64,000 bases of DNA. It comes from Rhipicephalus microplus. Lineage: Eukaryota > Arthropoda > Arachnida > Ixodida > Ixodidae. Below, piece after piece: positions 25,885-40,141 of this stretch. The position numbers and the translations under genes are program-made. Within the stretch, counting starts at the first letter, position 1, and every line of letters starts with the position of its first letter. A model generated the notes under the pieces. That model was not told the DNA's origin. It did no database searches and saw nothing but the letters and a program-made list of their open reading frames with translations. The stretch is taken from assembly GCF_043290135.1 (NCBI RefSeq), contig NC_134709.1:65202556-65266555 (forward strand). The letters are read 5' to 3'.

Positions 25885-26032
25885 TATAGCTGTAGGTAGC
25901 CAGCTCTCGTTTAGTTATTGGAATGCCCGCTAGATGGCGGCACTTTTATATGATGAATATATGAAGAAAAAGATGCGAAATGGCAGTACTTGGAGTGTTA
26001 ACAAGATGAACGGACAGATGGACGAACTGATG

Positions 26033-26114
<82 letters not shown>

Positions 26115-26215
26115 GCCAGTGGACGGACGGGCGATTCACGTTTACCGATAAAACCATCGGAAGCTTTGCCCCACTCATCATCACTCACTCCGTGTATATG
26201 TCATGAAGTTTTTTT
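25885..26215 (+). repeat. Copy of the GGAC-array repeat with pure (GACA)n core
   Basis: The best-preserved unit: left flank GGCGGCACTTTTATATGATG, then TACTTGGAGTGTTAAC, then a (GACA)n array at 26033-26113, then GAAGCTTTGCCCCACTC and CATCACTCACTCC. Confidence 0.75.
26033..26113. repeat. (GACA)n tetranucleotide array
   Basis: About 20 uninterrupted GACA units. Confidence 0.97.
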
Positions 26216-29200
26216 TTTTCGTTGTGTAGATGTTCAGTTTCGGTTTTGTGGAGCGTGGCTGACGCGAACAGGGCTCGGCCTTAAAGAGGTGCGCCCCTAA
26301 AACAAAACAAAAAATGAGGTGGGCGTGGAGGTTCCTAACGTCTGCTCGTACGCGAAGTAGTCCGATTTAGCCCGCGTCTCGTATACCTCTGTGGGAACTG
26401 ATGTTTGCGCTCAATCAGCGTTGCCTACTTTCACATAATTGTGACACGGACGGAGACAGCAGCAGGCGCAACCCTTTGTTTGGCCGAACTTGTGTTTGCG
26501 AAAAGCGAAGTTTCCGTGCAAGCGATGCACACTGTGCACTGTTAGTTGCCAACAAAGAATGCAGCGTCCGTCAATAACACTGACAGGTGGTTGTAGTGAA
26601 CGAGTGTTCACTACAACCACCAACAAACAAAAACCACCAAGGGACAACGCGTCGGCATTAATACGTGCACCACCGAATTTTCCAGCCGCGGAAGGTTGTC
26701 GCAGAAGCTCTAAAATAACCTCGGCAGTTCGCGTCTCGTTATGTCGATGCTCTATCTGGTGGCATCAAATTTGACTTGAACGTGTTGCTTCGTTTTTATT
26801 TTATACAACATTTTTAGAAGGAGTGATTTCATACATTCCTCCTCAGCCCAGAAAGAATAAAAACATGTTATCCATAATTATCAGTTAACCATATGAAACT
26901 AGTGTTTCTTTGCGTACGCATAAACGTCTTAATTATTTTAATGGTTCCTTGCAGTTATCCATAAGCTGTAGCCAGAACGAGCAGTGTGCATGTATAGTAT
27001 AACTGTCAGTTCAAGCGCATGAATAAACAAAAAGGAAGAGAGGACAAGTGCTTTCTCGCAACTAAACGATTCATTAGAAAAGAAAAAAATATATAATGAG
27101 GCAATCAAAAACAACGCATGCGTGTTCAGGCAACAATTACACCCGTGGCACCTCGAGAACACAGAGTAAAAGAAGAAAGATTATCTCAAAACATAATCTA
27201 AAAAAGCAAACTTTTTATCGTGCAGCGAAAGCAAAGGCTGGCTGTCGTATTTTTCTCCTCTTTTTCTTTTGAGAAAATCTTCCGTGAAGTTACGTATTAA
27301 TTGATTCTTAGATCAAAAAACCATTTTAGTTTATTCAGTTTCTTTATGTTTATTCGTGCACTTGAACTGATAGATATACCAAGCATATCCAGCTAGCCCA
27401 ACTTTCGATTCTGATGCGTGTATAGGTTGGGCGCCAAGTCTGATACGGCAGCTCGAGTCCTTAATTATGCAGGGACTGTCTTGCGGCGAAGCAGCTTATA
27501 CGTTGAGGCGCGCTTGAACTCTTGCTTGCGCCTACAGCACGTAAATATTCCTTACAAGTAATTGGCCCGCGACCCGTGTTTACCCACTTAATTACCCCTC
27601 GCCCGCTTGAGCGCCTTCTGTAATCCGACAGTCAAACGCTGTTCCAGTCATTTCTCACCGAGACAGCGGAGAGGCACATTACGCTCAAATCTTTCAAGCT
27701 CATGCTCTGAAAAGCAAGAAAAAGCGCGAGCTGCGTGGTTCCTCGTTTAAACGTCTTTAAGTGTTTTCCAGTTTCCTGCCTTCTAAAAAAAATAATATAC
27801 AAGAACCGACCGCAGCACCCTCTCTAATCTTTAAGGTCTGTCGCCGTCAAGCATACACTTGCCTAAAAGCACAGCTAAACGCGTAAGATTAACGCGATAC
27901 CAAAACAAAAGCACCATCAAAAGGTCGAGGAGCATCGCAAAACGACGTAACCAACGCGAGCAGCGCCGCTCCGCCCCGAAGCGGCGGGGATCGGCGCCAA
28001 CGCAAACAAAGATTAATCGCTCCATCCGCCATTGAACTAGACGAGCGAAGAACACAGCGACTTGTGTTTGTGTGTGAGCATTACGGGCGCTAGTACACGT
28101 TGGTTGTGGCTCGGTGTGGGAGGCATCATTAGCGGGTCGACGCGCGGCGATGGGCTAATTGCCGGCTCGTTTTAATCATCACGCCGTGATGAATGGTTCT
28201 TTCCGCGGCGCAAACCACATTTTGTTGGGCTTCCCCGACTTGTGCCACTGTTGCCTGTCTTCTTGTGTTCTCTGCACTGCGCTGTTTTTTGCTCATTGCG
28301 GGAGCGCTTTTTCGCGGGTGGAGAGCGTTTATTAAATATACCATTAGCGGGAGAAAGAGTGAAAGCGAGCGGATATTGTGGGGCGCGTGTTGAAAGGAAG
28401 CACAAGGAAATCATAGAAACGGGAGGTGTACGAACACGTCGGAAAACAAAGCGGCATTTCCATTATGTGTACACGACCGTGAATAGGGCGACTCAAGTCT
28501 GGCCTCGGGGGCTGTGGTGATTAAGTGAGTGATATTGGAACAAGAAGGCGGGGTTCATTTGGCGACTGCACAGACAAGACGGGAAATTGTTGCGCCGAGT
28601 GTTCAGCACATTGGCGTTCTCGCGACACCGTGAAGTGGCGGTTGCTTTGCGGTGTATGCGTCCTCTTTAAGGAGCCACAGCCAATGCTCAGGGTTTATAT
28701 GCATCTTTATGTGAGTTGTCGAGTATGACGCCATCATGGGTCTGGTAGCCGTGGGCTGCCATTCAGGACTTTTGCATCGCATTTGCCATTTTCTGCCTTT
28801 TTTTGTCGTGGCACAGTGAAGATCCGAAATTTTCGCAAAGGACCAGTCACTGCAGACAAAACGGTCTTAGTTGCTTCCAATTGGCTCACACTTTCATCAT
28901 TGTATACTTCCTCAAAATATTCGTGCGTTCGCAGTGTTCATGCAGCATCACATGACGGGTATAGGCGGTCAGGTGTTTGCATGAAGCGTTGAAATTTTTC
29001 CTTGCGAATTTTCTGGCACACCTTGCATGGTAACTTGCCTCGCACGAATACACAAGGGCCCCGTCCCCTTTTTTGTTAGTAGAGGGACATAGAAGGAATA
29101 CAAGAAAGGTAGGAAAATTAAGCAGACTATGACCAGTTTTTTTTCTTTTTGGTAAATATTTGTTTTTGGATGCCTGGGCGACGTCCAAGAGAGTTTCCCT

Positions 29201-30035
29201 GAGGTAAATATTCAAAGAAATGTGATTTCTGAAGCGGCTGTGACGTTCTTGTAGCAACCACAGTGATTGGAAATCGTAAATGAAAGAATGACTTTCAAAG
29301 AGATTTGCGAGTTGATTCACAAGGAAAGCTGTGAGTGCCGGGAACAACAGACGCAACACTACAAGGATATGCACTACTTAAAAGGACATCCAGACTGATA
29401 CGTAGCGCATCTATAGCTTTATAAATGACAATCTCGCTTCCCCTGAAAGACCAGGAGAATGTAGGCTACACCATTCGATTTACGATAGATGCTTGTAGTT
29501 TGTCCCGTAGACGAGGCTGGGCACCCGATCTGAACGCGTCGAATGGTTTTTGCATCGTGATGGTGCACTAAATTCAATTCACAACCTCCGATTCATAAAA
29601 AAGAAAGAGACAAGCAATGAATGACTGCTTTCAGCATAATCGCGGACAACATTTATAAATCTTGGTCTCACCCCGTGTTCTCTGCGATTTCTGTTCTGAT
29701 TTCTGTTTTGTTGCATTCAGCGCTTGCATTCGTTGAATACGAGTCGATACATGAGTTTAAGTCATGCAAAGAGAAATGAGGGAAACAACAAATCGTTTTC
29801 GTCGCCGTTCGGGTGCAAACAAACAATGAATAATTCACCCGTGCACGCGTCACTTGCTGTGTATAGTGTACCCGCGTGTGCTCGACCCAAAGGATTCCAT
29901 TTCAACCCTGGCCAACGATATCACCACGCGCAGTGCGTTCGTTCGAAGTGCTTTTACCACCTTTCCTTGTTTTTTTTTCTAAACCCCGTCTTGTTGTGCT
30001 TAGTTCCGGAACGGCTGCTGCGACCTTTAAAACTA
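26216..30035. other. No gene supported
   Basis: A perfect 16-bp stem with a 4-base loop lies at 26586-26621 (GGTGGTTGTAGTGAAC / loop GAGT). 26315-26400 repeats the GTAGTCCG block of 25540. The minus-strand 162-codon open frame at 28886-29374 is discussed under rejected items. Otherwise no domain or RNA gene is visible. Confidence 0.45.
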
Positions 30036-31901
<1,866 letters not shown>

Positions 31902-31904
31902 TTA

Positions 31905-32697
31905 TGGCGTATTCGGTTGGCCGTTTTCGAGCCCTCTGGAGCGCTCTGAAAAGTGGCCGCGCCTTCGGTTGGTAGAATTCAAGCGCTTGGACTGCTTTTG
32001 GTAGGTTCTTTTAAAGCGTTAACCTCTGACTCAGAACGCTCCCGATCGCTCTGACTTCGAAGTGAAAGCGTGGCGCGATATGACCTGCAGGATGGATCAC
32101 GTGACAAAAGCCAGCCAATTAGGTGGCTGCTGGCAGGAGAACGAGGTGAGGGGTGCGGATGGGGGTATCGCCGGGCGTTCAATATTTTGTGCACGTGCAT
32201 TGTTAATGGCGTTTTTGCACCTGTGTGGGTGAGTTCACATCTACGAAGCCATGAATACACCCCATGTAAAAAAACGAGGCGGCTAGCTAAGGTGGAATAA
32301 ACGTCAATGTTGCCACTAAAGCAGCTCGCAGACAGCTTCGTGATTCACCTTGAAGATAGCATTTCGGATGAGGACGATCGCCAGATTTATGTGCTGAGCC
32401 CAGGAGGCTTTCGCTACACCCAGACAAGTCAGAGAGAAGGAACATAACAAAGGTCAGACATGTCAGAGAAGTCCACTGAAGTGATCGGTACCATTTATCG
32501 ACGCGGTGCAGCAATGTTTACCCGGCAGCTTCCCGCGAAGGCTGCACGGTGGCGCTACTGGCGCGCTGCTCTGCTATAAATGCTTTGAGATCACCGATGT
32601 ATTCGGTTGGTACACTGCCTCTCGCGCTTCGACTGCGAGCTGCCTCTCATCTGGCGATTCCGGGCCACAGTACCAGAGCGGCCAACCGAATACGCCA
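31905..32697. mobile_element. Candidate MITE, 793 bp, perfect 19-bp TIRs
   Basis: The left end TGGCGTATTCGGTTGGCCG (31905-31923) is the exact reverse complement of the right end (32679-32697). TTA lies immediately outside both (31902-31904 and 32698-32700). A 3-bp TTA duplication fits PIF/Harbinger-like transposition. No transposase is encoded, so it would be non-autonomous. Variants of the TTCGGTTGGT motif recur inside at about 31964 and 32605. Confidence 0.75.
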
Positions 32698-32700
32698 TTA

Positions 32701-33108
32701 GTTAGCAAGGTTCTTATTTTTTGCTTACCGCATCAAACACAAACACCACCAGGTCATAACGCTCATTCACACATAATAACAGATACCACAACACACTCTC
32801 TCAATTCACGTATGAAAAAAGCGTTGTACACCAAACGTTAACTCATCATTTGTGCTTCCTTAGCTTGCATTTCTTGAACAGGTCTCCGAAAGTCAAAGCA
32901 CCTCACCTCGCCGGCAGCTGTCACGACGCCATTTTCTGCTGCGCTGCAGAAGCAGTTGCTTGACACACTGTGCCTCTCATATGTGTCGCTCCCACGTGCT
33001 CTAAGAACCTGCTGAGATAGCCCAGCACGACTCTAAACTTGACGAACACTAACGTATGACAGCCACATAAAGGTTGACTCTGGCGAGGCTACACTGTGAA
33101 AACCAACG
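32701..33108. other. No gene recognised
   Basis: Short unassigned spacer between the MITE and the satellite. Confidence 0.5.
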
Positions 33109-34080
33109 GCCTATGACTGTCATTGCGATCGACCGTAACTCTCGTTGCGACGGGCCGTGACTATCATTGCGATGAGTCGTGGCTATCATTGCGACCTGTC
33201 GTGACTATTAATGCGATGGGCCGTGACTATTACCGCGACGAGCCGTGACCATTATTGCGACTGGCCGTGACAATCATAGCGATGAGTCATGACTCTCATT
33301 GCGAAGAGCCGAGACTATCATTGCAAGGAGCCATGACTATCATTACAATGAGCCATGGCTATCATTGCGACTGGTCATGACTATTATTGCGATGGGCCGT
33401 GACTATTATCGCGATGAGCTGTGACTATTATTGCGACTGGCCGTGACTATCGTTGCGATTGCCGTGACTATCATTGCGATGGGCCTTGACTCTCATTGCG
33501 AAGAGCCGTGACTATCATTGCAAGGGGCCATGACTATCATTACAATGAGCGATGGCTATCATTGCGACCGGTTATGACTATTATATGCGATGGGCCGTGG
33601 CTATTATCGCGACGAGCCGTGACTATTATTGCGACTGGCCGTGAATATCGTTGCGATCGCCGTGACTATCATTGCGATGGGCCTTGACTTTCATGGCGAA
33701 GAGCCGTGACTATCATTGCAAGGGGCCATGACTATCATTTCAATGAGCCGTGGCAATCAGTGCGACCGGTCGTGACTACTATTGCGATTGGCCATGACTA
33801 TTATCGCGACGAGCCGTGACTATCGTTGCGATGTGCCGTGACTCTCATTGCGAAGAGCCGTGACTATCAATGCAGGGGGCCATGACTATCATTGCAATGA
33901 GCCTTGGCTATCATTGTGACTGGTCATGACTATTATTGCGATGGGCCATGACTATTATCGCGACGAGCCGTGACTAATATTGCGACTGGCCATGACTGCC
34001 ATTGCGATGGGCCATGCTGTCATTGCGATGGGCCATGACTATCGTTAAGACGGACTGTGACTATCAGTGTGACGGGCCAT
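33109..34080. repeat. Satellite array, 20-21 bp monomers with higher-order units
   Basis: About 45 diverged copies of a monomer near GGCCGTGACTATCATTGCGA. Variant monomers recur in a fixed order: the marker GCGAAGAGCCG returns at about 33301, 33497, 33697 and 33849, giving higher-order periods near 196, 200 and 152 bp. Open frames through it are repeat artefacts. Confidence 0.9.
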
Positions 34081-34299
34081 AACTATTATTTCACTGCCTC
34101 TCCTATATTGCTCATTCCCCACCTTCATTTCAAACTTTATTTGTTAGTTTTGCAGGTGAAGCATTGCTTCAGTGAGCTTGAGGATGTGAATTCGGTCCCT
34201 TGCCGTGGTGGCCGCATATCGATTGATGACCAGATGCACGAACACAAGCATATATCGATTTACGCGCACACTAGATAACCAGAACTGATAAAAATTAAT

Positions 34300-34498
34300 C
34301 CACAATCTTCTGCTTCAGCATGTCTCATAATCACGTAAATATCTTCGATTGAGGCGAAAATGATGTAGGCCTGTGCGCTCAGATTTGGGTGCACGTTAAA
34401 GAACTCCAGGTGGTCTCCGCTACGGCGTCTCGCATAATCATATGGTGATTTCGAGATGTTAAACCCCACATAACATTCCTTCATTATTTCATTCATTC

Positions 34499-34546
<48 letters not shown>
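34300..34546 (+). mobile_element. tRNA-derived SINE fragment (Ruka-like) with AATC tail
   Basis: The 3' body matches the complete copy at 49506-49739 (GAGGCGAAAATG, GGGTGCACGTTAAAGAAC, CAGGTGGTC, GTTAAACCCCAC). It ends in an (AATC)n tail (34498-34546). The tRNA-like head is missing or scrambled. Confidence 0.8.
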
Positions 34547-34547
<1 letters not shown>

Positions 34548-34691
34548 AATGGTGTATGGATTTGGACGCGTGGTAATCCAGCATTTAATATCAATTTTAC
34601 AATAAGGCTCTTTTTGGAGCATAAACTGGTATCGCACATCGTGTACGCGGGGTTTATCGAAGGTATGCGCCAAGAGAGTTCGTTCGTGGTA

Positions 34692-34846
34692 TAATGAAGG
34701 AATGATGACAACAGCAGGGAACAACAAGCATCATCGCTTAGTAAGGCACCACGTGATCGGCGCTCGAGCTCGTCCATCCTCCTCGTCCTGTCGCTATCTC
34801 GAATCTTCCACCTTCCCGTTTGGTTCGCCCAATAAACCTCTTTACA
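34692..34846 (+). repeat. 5' LTR of element 4
   Basis: Starts TATAATGAAGG and ends CTCTTTACA. It has AATAAA near 34831, deleted in the 3' copy. Confidence 0.88.
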
Positions 34847-34917
34847 TTTGGTGAATCGCGCTGGGTAACCCCATCGCCTACACCCTGGAACTCCAACCCC
34901 CCACCCTGCCGTCGACC

Positions 34918-36189
34918 ATGCGAGTTGACGCTGCCCAACAAACATTATCTCTCGCGGCCGCTACTTGCCCCGGCCCGGTTCACCAGCGAGACCCTCCGAT
35001 ATTTGCAGGCACTGAAGACAAGGACGTGGAGGACTGGCTATTGTCATAGGAGAAAGTCAGTGGACCCAACAGGTGGGAAGACGCTGCTAAGTTGGGCACT
35101 GTCAATTTTTATCTCACCGACGTTACCAAGCTGTGGTATGTGAACCACAAAACCGAGTTCGCGAATTGGTCCGCCTTCAAGGAGGCGATATGTGCCGTTT
35201 TTGGTCGCCCTGCCTTACGGAAGCTATGCGCCGAACAACATCTCCGCACACGTGCACAGGAGCCAGATGAAACTTTCACTTCACATATAGAAAATGTGAT
35301 CGATCTCTGCCGGTGCGTCGATGCTTCCATGAGCCAGAGTGCGAAGATACAGCACATTATGAAGGGCGTCGACGATGACGTTTTCCAGATGCTTCTCGCG
35401 AAGCCTCTTAGCACTGTGGCAGAAGTAGTGACTTTGTGTCAAAGCTATAATGAATTGTGGAGGCAACGAGCTCAGACACGATGTTCATCCCAGACGATCC
35501 AAAAAGTGACCGCACTGGACGTCATTACTGACCAGACAAACCTTCTCGCACATATGAAAGATTTCGTGTGAGAGGAAGTGGCTCGGCAGCTTTCTCTACT
35601 GCCTATTGCTCAACGCCAAGATCTCTCGCAGCAACAGCCACAGTGACACCCACCACCATTGGCTCCCATGCTCCGACATGTGGTCCAGGAGCAGTTTTCC
35701 GAGGCTATGCCGGTGCCCTTGCAGCACGCCCCCGTCACCGCGCCTCTTACTTACGCTGAGGCACTAAAGCGGCAGCAGCTACATCACCCCCCGCCGTTCC
35801 AGTGACTGCGGTATACCTCATCCCCGACTCAGCCGTCCACCGCCTGGGTTCCTCCCATTGCTACCACAGCCTCAACTCACCCGTCTGCCGCATGGGCTGC
35901 TCCCCTCGTCGCCAATACTTGAAGAGCACGTGATAACAGGCCCATCTGTTTTACGTGCGGCTGCCATATCGCCCGATACTGCCGTCGTCGCGTGCCGGGA
36001 TACACAGACGCCCGGACACAGAACAGCTTCATGAACCTTCCTCCATCTCGTCTGGAAAATTCGGATCCTCAGTCAAACTCGTCTTCACGGGAATGTTCAC
36101 GTACTATGTCTGGTCGCTCACCTTCACCCCGTCGTCGCTCCCCTTCACCCGTGCGTCAACGGCCAGCTCTTGAACACGAGGGAAACTAA
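34918..36189 (+). pseudogene. gag: Gag of element 4
   Basis: One frame from ATG 34918 to TAA 36187-36189, interrupted by stops near 35047, at 35569-35571 and at three or more sites between 35640 and 35925. Family motifs persist: DPPIFAGTEDKDVEDW, FYLTDVTKLWY, FTSHIENVIDL, a degenerate CCHC knuckle (CFTCG-CHIARYC, shortened) and the SPRRRSPSP tail. At 35569 a TGA stands where elements 1 and 2 have CGT and CGG arginine codons. Confidence 0.85.
36180..36186 (+). promoter_or_regulatory. Candidate -1 frameshift heptamer GGGAAAC, element 4
   Basis: A canonical X-XXY-YYZ slippery sequence that abuts the gag TAA. The -1 frame begins LTAAV and is open through the protease. Confidence 0.6.
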
Positions 36190-39100
36190 CCGCCGCAGTT
36201 CAGGAGGCAAGAATTGCGCTGTCAAAATGCTCAAGTCCTCGGACATTGCCGTCAAATATTGTCGAAGTTTTTGTAGAAGGTACTCGAGCATATGCTCTAG
36301 TGGATACCAGTGCTGCCGTTTCCGTAATATACGCTAACCTTTGCCGCAAGCTTCGAAAAGTGACGACGCCTTTTGACATGATGCCTTTGCAAACAGCGAA
36401 TGGGGACCCGGTTAAGCCTGTAGCCACCTGTACTGTCCGACTGATGATCGCGAAGGACCACTACACTGTTGAGTTTATTGTTCTTTCGTCATGCTCACAC
36501 GACCTCACACTTGGATGAGATTTTTTATCGCGTAACCATGCCGTTATTGGTTGTGCAAGATTAGAACTTGACTCTTCCCGTTTTACGACCAACCATCCAG
36601 CCGCATTCAGCCCACCATACACAAACTCGTCGTCAAAGAAGGCACTGAAATTCCTCCGACAGCAGCTGTGTTGCTCCCTGTGTTTTATGACGGCAATAGA
36701 AACGAAGCTGCATTCTTTGAACCTTAAAGCCTCCTCCTTAGTCGAAGATCACTCCTTCTGCCTTATTCAACCCTCTCCATTTCTGAAGGAAACAGTTCTC
36801 TTTGCCTCATCAATCCCCTTCCGTATCCCGTCGAACTGATTCAAGGTGAATCTCTTGGACACGTGCATGCCATTGATAAAGAACATTTTTACCATGCCGC
36901 CAGATTGTTCCGGTGACTACGACGCCATCAGTGCCCTCAACCCTTCCAATGTACCACCTTCCGAGCTTTTTGATTCATCGATCGCCGACGAACTATCGCC
37001 ATCTGAACGCTCTGAGCTTCTTCAGCTGCTCTACCAGCTTCATGAATCCTTTGACGTTGCTCAACCTACCATTGTCTGAGCTCCCAGGCTCCCAGTTTTT
37101 TCACTGCATCGACACAGGTTCCAACGCACCAGTACGACAGCGACCATACCGTGTTTCCGCTACGGAACGTCAGGTTATCACCGAACAGGTTGACGATATG
37201 CTCAAGTGCGACGTTATCCGACCTTCCCAAAGTCCTTGGGCATCACCTGTCATTCTTGTTAAGAAGAAAGATGGTACAATTCGCTTCTGCGTTGATTACA
37301 GGCGCTTAAATAAGATCACTCGCAAAGATGTATACCCTTTGCCCAGAATTGATGACGCCCTTGATTGATTACAAGGTGCCGAGTTTTTTTCCTCGTTAGA
37401 TTTGCGTTCGGGGTATTGACAGGTGCCCTTAGAAGATGCCGATCGTTCGAAAACAGCCTTCGTGACACCGGACGGGCTATATGAGTTTAATGTCATGCCC
37501 TTCGGCCTCTGCGATGCGCTGGTCACATTCGAGCGCATGATGGACTCGGTTCTGCGGGGTTTGAAATGGAAGACATGCCTCTGCTACATCGACGATATAA
37601 TCGCCTTTGCACCCGATTTGGCAACACATCTTGTACGCTTGAAACATGTACTCACGTGTCTGAAGAATGCGCTGCTCCAACTGAATCTCAACAAATACCA
37701 CTTCGCTGCTCGGAAGCTCACCATTCTCGGTCACGTCGTATCAAAGGATGACGTTCTTCCCAACCCAGCTAAACTACGCGCTGTCACTGAATTCCCCAAA
37801 CCAACTACTGTAAAACAGTTACGCAGCTTCGTAAGATAGTGCTCCTACTTTCGTCGGTTCGTGCGCAACTTTGCCTCCATAATTGCCCCTTTGACCGAAC
37901 TTTTAAGCAGTGTCAATCACATCTCGTCATGGTCTTCCGAGAGTGATCACGCATTTACCACTCTTCGCCGTCTCCAGACATAACCGCCTATTTTGCGCCA
38001 CTATAATGCCACGGCTGCAACTGAGATCCATACAGACGCCAGCGGTATCGGTCTCGGTGCAGTTCTCGCTCAACGGAAAGCTGGAGCAACTGAGTATGTC
38101 GTCGCCTGCGCCAGCAGAACGCTCAACAAGGCTGAGGTAAACTACAGCGTCACCGAAAAAGAGTGCTTAGCCATACTTTATGCGATTGTGAGGTTTCGCC
38201 CATACATAGAAGGCTGCACCTTTGCGGTATTTACAGACCATCATGCCTTATGGTGGTTGTCGTCGCTGAAGGATTTATCAGGTCGCCTTGCTCGTTGGGC
38301 TCTGCGACTTCAAGAGTATGACATCCGCGTCATGTACCATTACGGCCGCCAACATGCCGATGCGGATGCGCTCTCGCGATCACCACTGTCCATTAAGGCT
38401 GTCTCTATACACGTGCTGTCAGCTCTTGACATCGACACAATGTCCTCCGCACAGCGTGACGATCCATGGAGAACTTTGCTTCTGGACGTTTTATCTGGGG
38501 TACCAAAACTTGCAACCACTCGAGCAATGCGATGCCAGGCTTTGCACTTCACCATTCGAAGTGACCTTTTGTACCCGGGCAATTACTCACCAGACGGCAA
38601 GAAGTGGCTGTTCGTTATTCCCCGAAAGCTGCGCTCTACAATCTGTGTCTCATTTCACCCCGACCAGCAATGCACTCACACCGGTGGCTTCAAGGCCTAC
38701 GAACGTTTACGGAAGCGGTGCTACTGGCGTGGGATGTTTACTTTTGTTCGACAGTTTATTCGTGGCTGCCACGAGTGTCAGCGACGAAAACAGCCATCGA
38801 ATCCAGGAGCAGCTCCACTACGGCCGCTTGCGTGCCCCGACCACCCATTCGATCACGTCGGAATCGACCTTTATGGACCACTGCCATTGGCCACAGCAGG
38901 TAAACGGTGGGCTATCGTTGCTGTAGGTCCCCTGACACGATAAGCCGAAACCGCTTCTCTTCCTACGGCGACCACTCAGGACGTCGCATCTTTCATCCTC
39001 CATCGGTTTGTGTTGCGTCACGGCCCTTCTCGCGAGCTCCTCAGTGACCGGAGCCGTGTATTTCTATCCGACGTAATCCAAGCACTTCTCCGTCAGTGCC

Positions 39101-39720
39101 ATATTGCACGCCGGATGAGTACTGCTTACCACCCTCAGACGAATGGCCTGACTTAGCGGTTTAATCGGACACTGGGTGACATGCCCGTGGCGCTTGTGGC
39201 ATCTGACCAAACGAACTGGGACGTGGTTCTTTCGTTTGCGACCTACGTGTACAACACCGTTACCCAAGTCACCACCGGCTATTCCCCATTCTTGCTTCTA
39301 TACGAACGTCAACCATGTGCACACAATTGACACTTTACTGCCATACGCACCAGATGTATCTGAGTGCACTACTGTGTCCGAAGCCGCCCGTCACGCCAAA
39401 GAATGCCGCCAACTAGCGAAGCAGTTTACCATGGCCGAACAGCAACGCCAGAAAAAGGCCCGTGATGACAACCACCCTCTTGCCGCAAAGTTCGCCCCTG
39501 GAACCCTTGTATGGCTGTATGTACCACCCCGTGCACATGGTTTGTCTACCAAGCTACTTTCAAATTACCACGGTCCTTACCGCGTGGTAGAGCGCACATC
39601 GCCGTCAATTATGCCATTGAACCGCTTATGCCGCTCGGTGACCATCGTCGGCGTGGACACGATATTGTTCACGTGGACTACTTGAAGCCGTACTTCGACC
39701 CGCTCATTCCCACCTGTTAG
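36187..39720 (+). pseudogene. pol: Pol of element 4: protease, RT, RNase H, integrase
   Basis: The protease reads LVDTSAA (active-site Gly replaced by Ser) and stops at 36518. Linker and RT follow in shifting frames. RT keeps [16 protein letters not shown] and catalytic YIDD (37585-37596), but TGA codons replace conserved residues near 37366 and 37420, the latter the Trp of GYWQV. RNase H (HTDAS, TEKECLA, TDHHA) is open in 37993-38943 together with the integrase zinc finger (CHEC) and GIDLYG. After a stop at 38941, SDRS follows and the catalytic Glu after NGLT is a TAG codon. A frameshift near 39310 precedes the C-terminal NYHGPYRV region, and a further one precedes the last residues LKPYFDPL. 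Confidence 0.9.
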
Positions 39721-39758
39721 ATTGCCAGGATGGCTTAATCTTTCTCGATGTGGGCAAT

Positions 39759-39907
39759 TATAATGAAGGAATGATGGCAACACCAGGGAACAACAAGCAT
39801 CATCGCAGAGTAAGGCACCACGAGATCGGTGCTCGAGCTGCTCCATCTTCCTCGTGCTGTCGCTATCTCGAATCTTCCACCTGCCCATTTGGTTCACCCT
39901 CTTTACA
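39759..39907 (+). repeat. 3' LTR of element 4
   Basis: 149 bp, pair of 34692-34846, shorter by a small deletion around the polyadenylation signal. Confidence 0.88.
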
Positions 39908-40141
39908 GTGGCGTAAAGTTGGTATACTTGCTGTATGACATGCCAAATTATGTCGTGCCGTGTGACGTCAGGTGGAAAAAACCAAGCATTTCCCCTAGTG
40001 TGAACATGGTTAAGTGCAAATGCACGGGGTGATGCTTTGAGGGGTATTTATTAATTCGCACTATTATATTTATTAATCTCACTATGGTGCCTTTATGGTG
40101 TAATGGTTCCTGGGAATGGCAATTTGATCACACGGGGGAGT

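Larger units (their letters stand above)
34692..39907 (+). mobile_element. Ty3/gypsy LTR retrotransposon, element 4 (heavily decayed)
   Basis: A full-length plus-strand relative of elements 1 and 2. LTRs are at 34692-34846 and 39759-39907, with a GTGG target duplication on both sides (34688-34691, 39908-39911). The primer-site region TTTGGTGAATCGCG follows the 5' LTR. Gag has at least five stops. Pol has more than six stops and several frameshifts. The protease signature is DTSA instead of DTGA, and the integrase glutamate codon is a stop, so it is certainly inactive. Confidence 0.93.

Noticed and set aside
28886..29374. 162-codon minus-strand open frame with CKVCQK and HVMLHEH nearby, suggesting a C2H2 zinc finger
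   Set aside because: The cysteine pair and the histidine pair are in different frames and their spacing does not fit a C2H2 finger. Kept only as a note.
33496..33687. 63-codon open frame in the satellite; CRISPR-like look of the array
   Set aside because: Monomers are head-to-tail without unique spacers, they diverge gradually, and the DNA is clearly animal. It is a satellite, not a CRISPR array or a gene.
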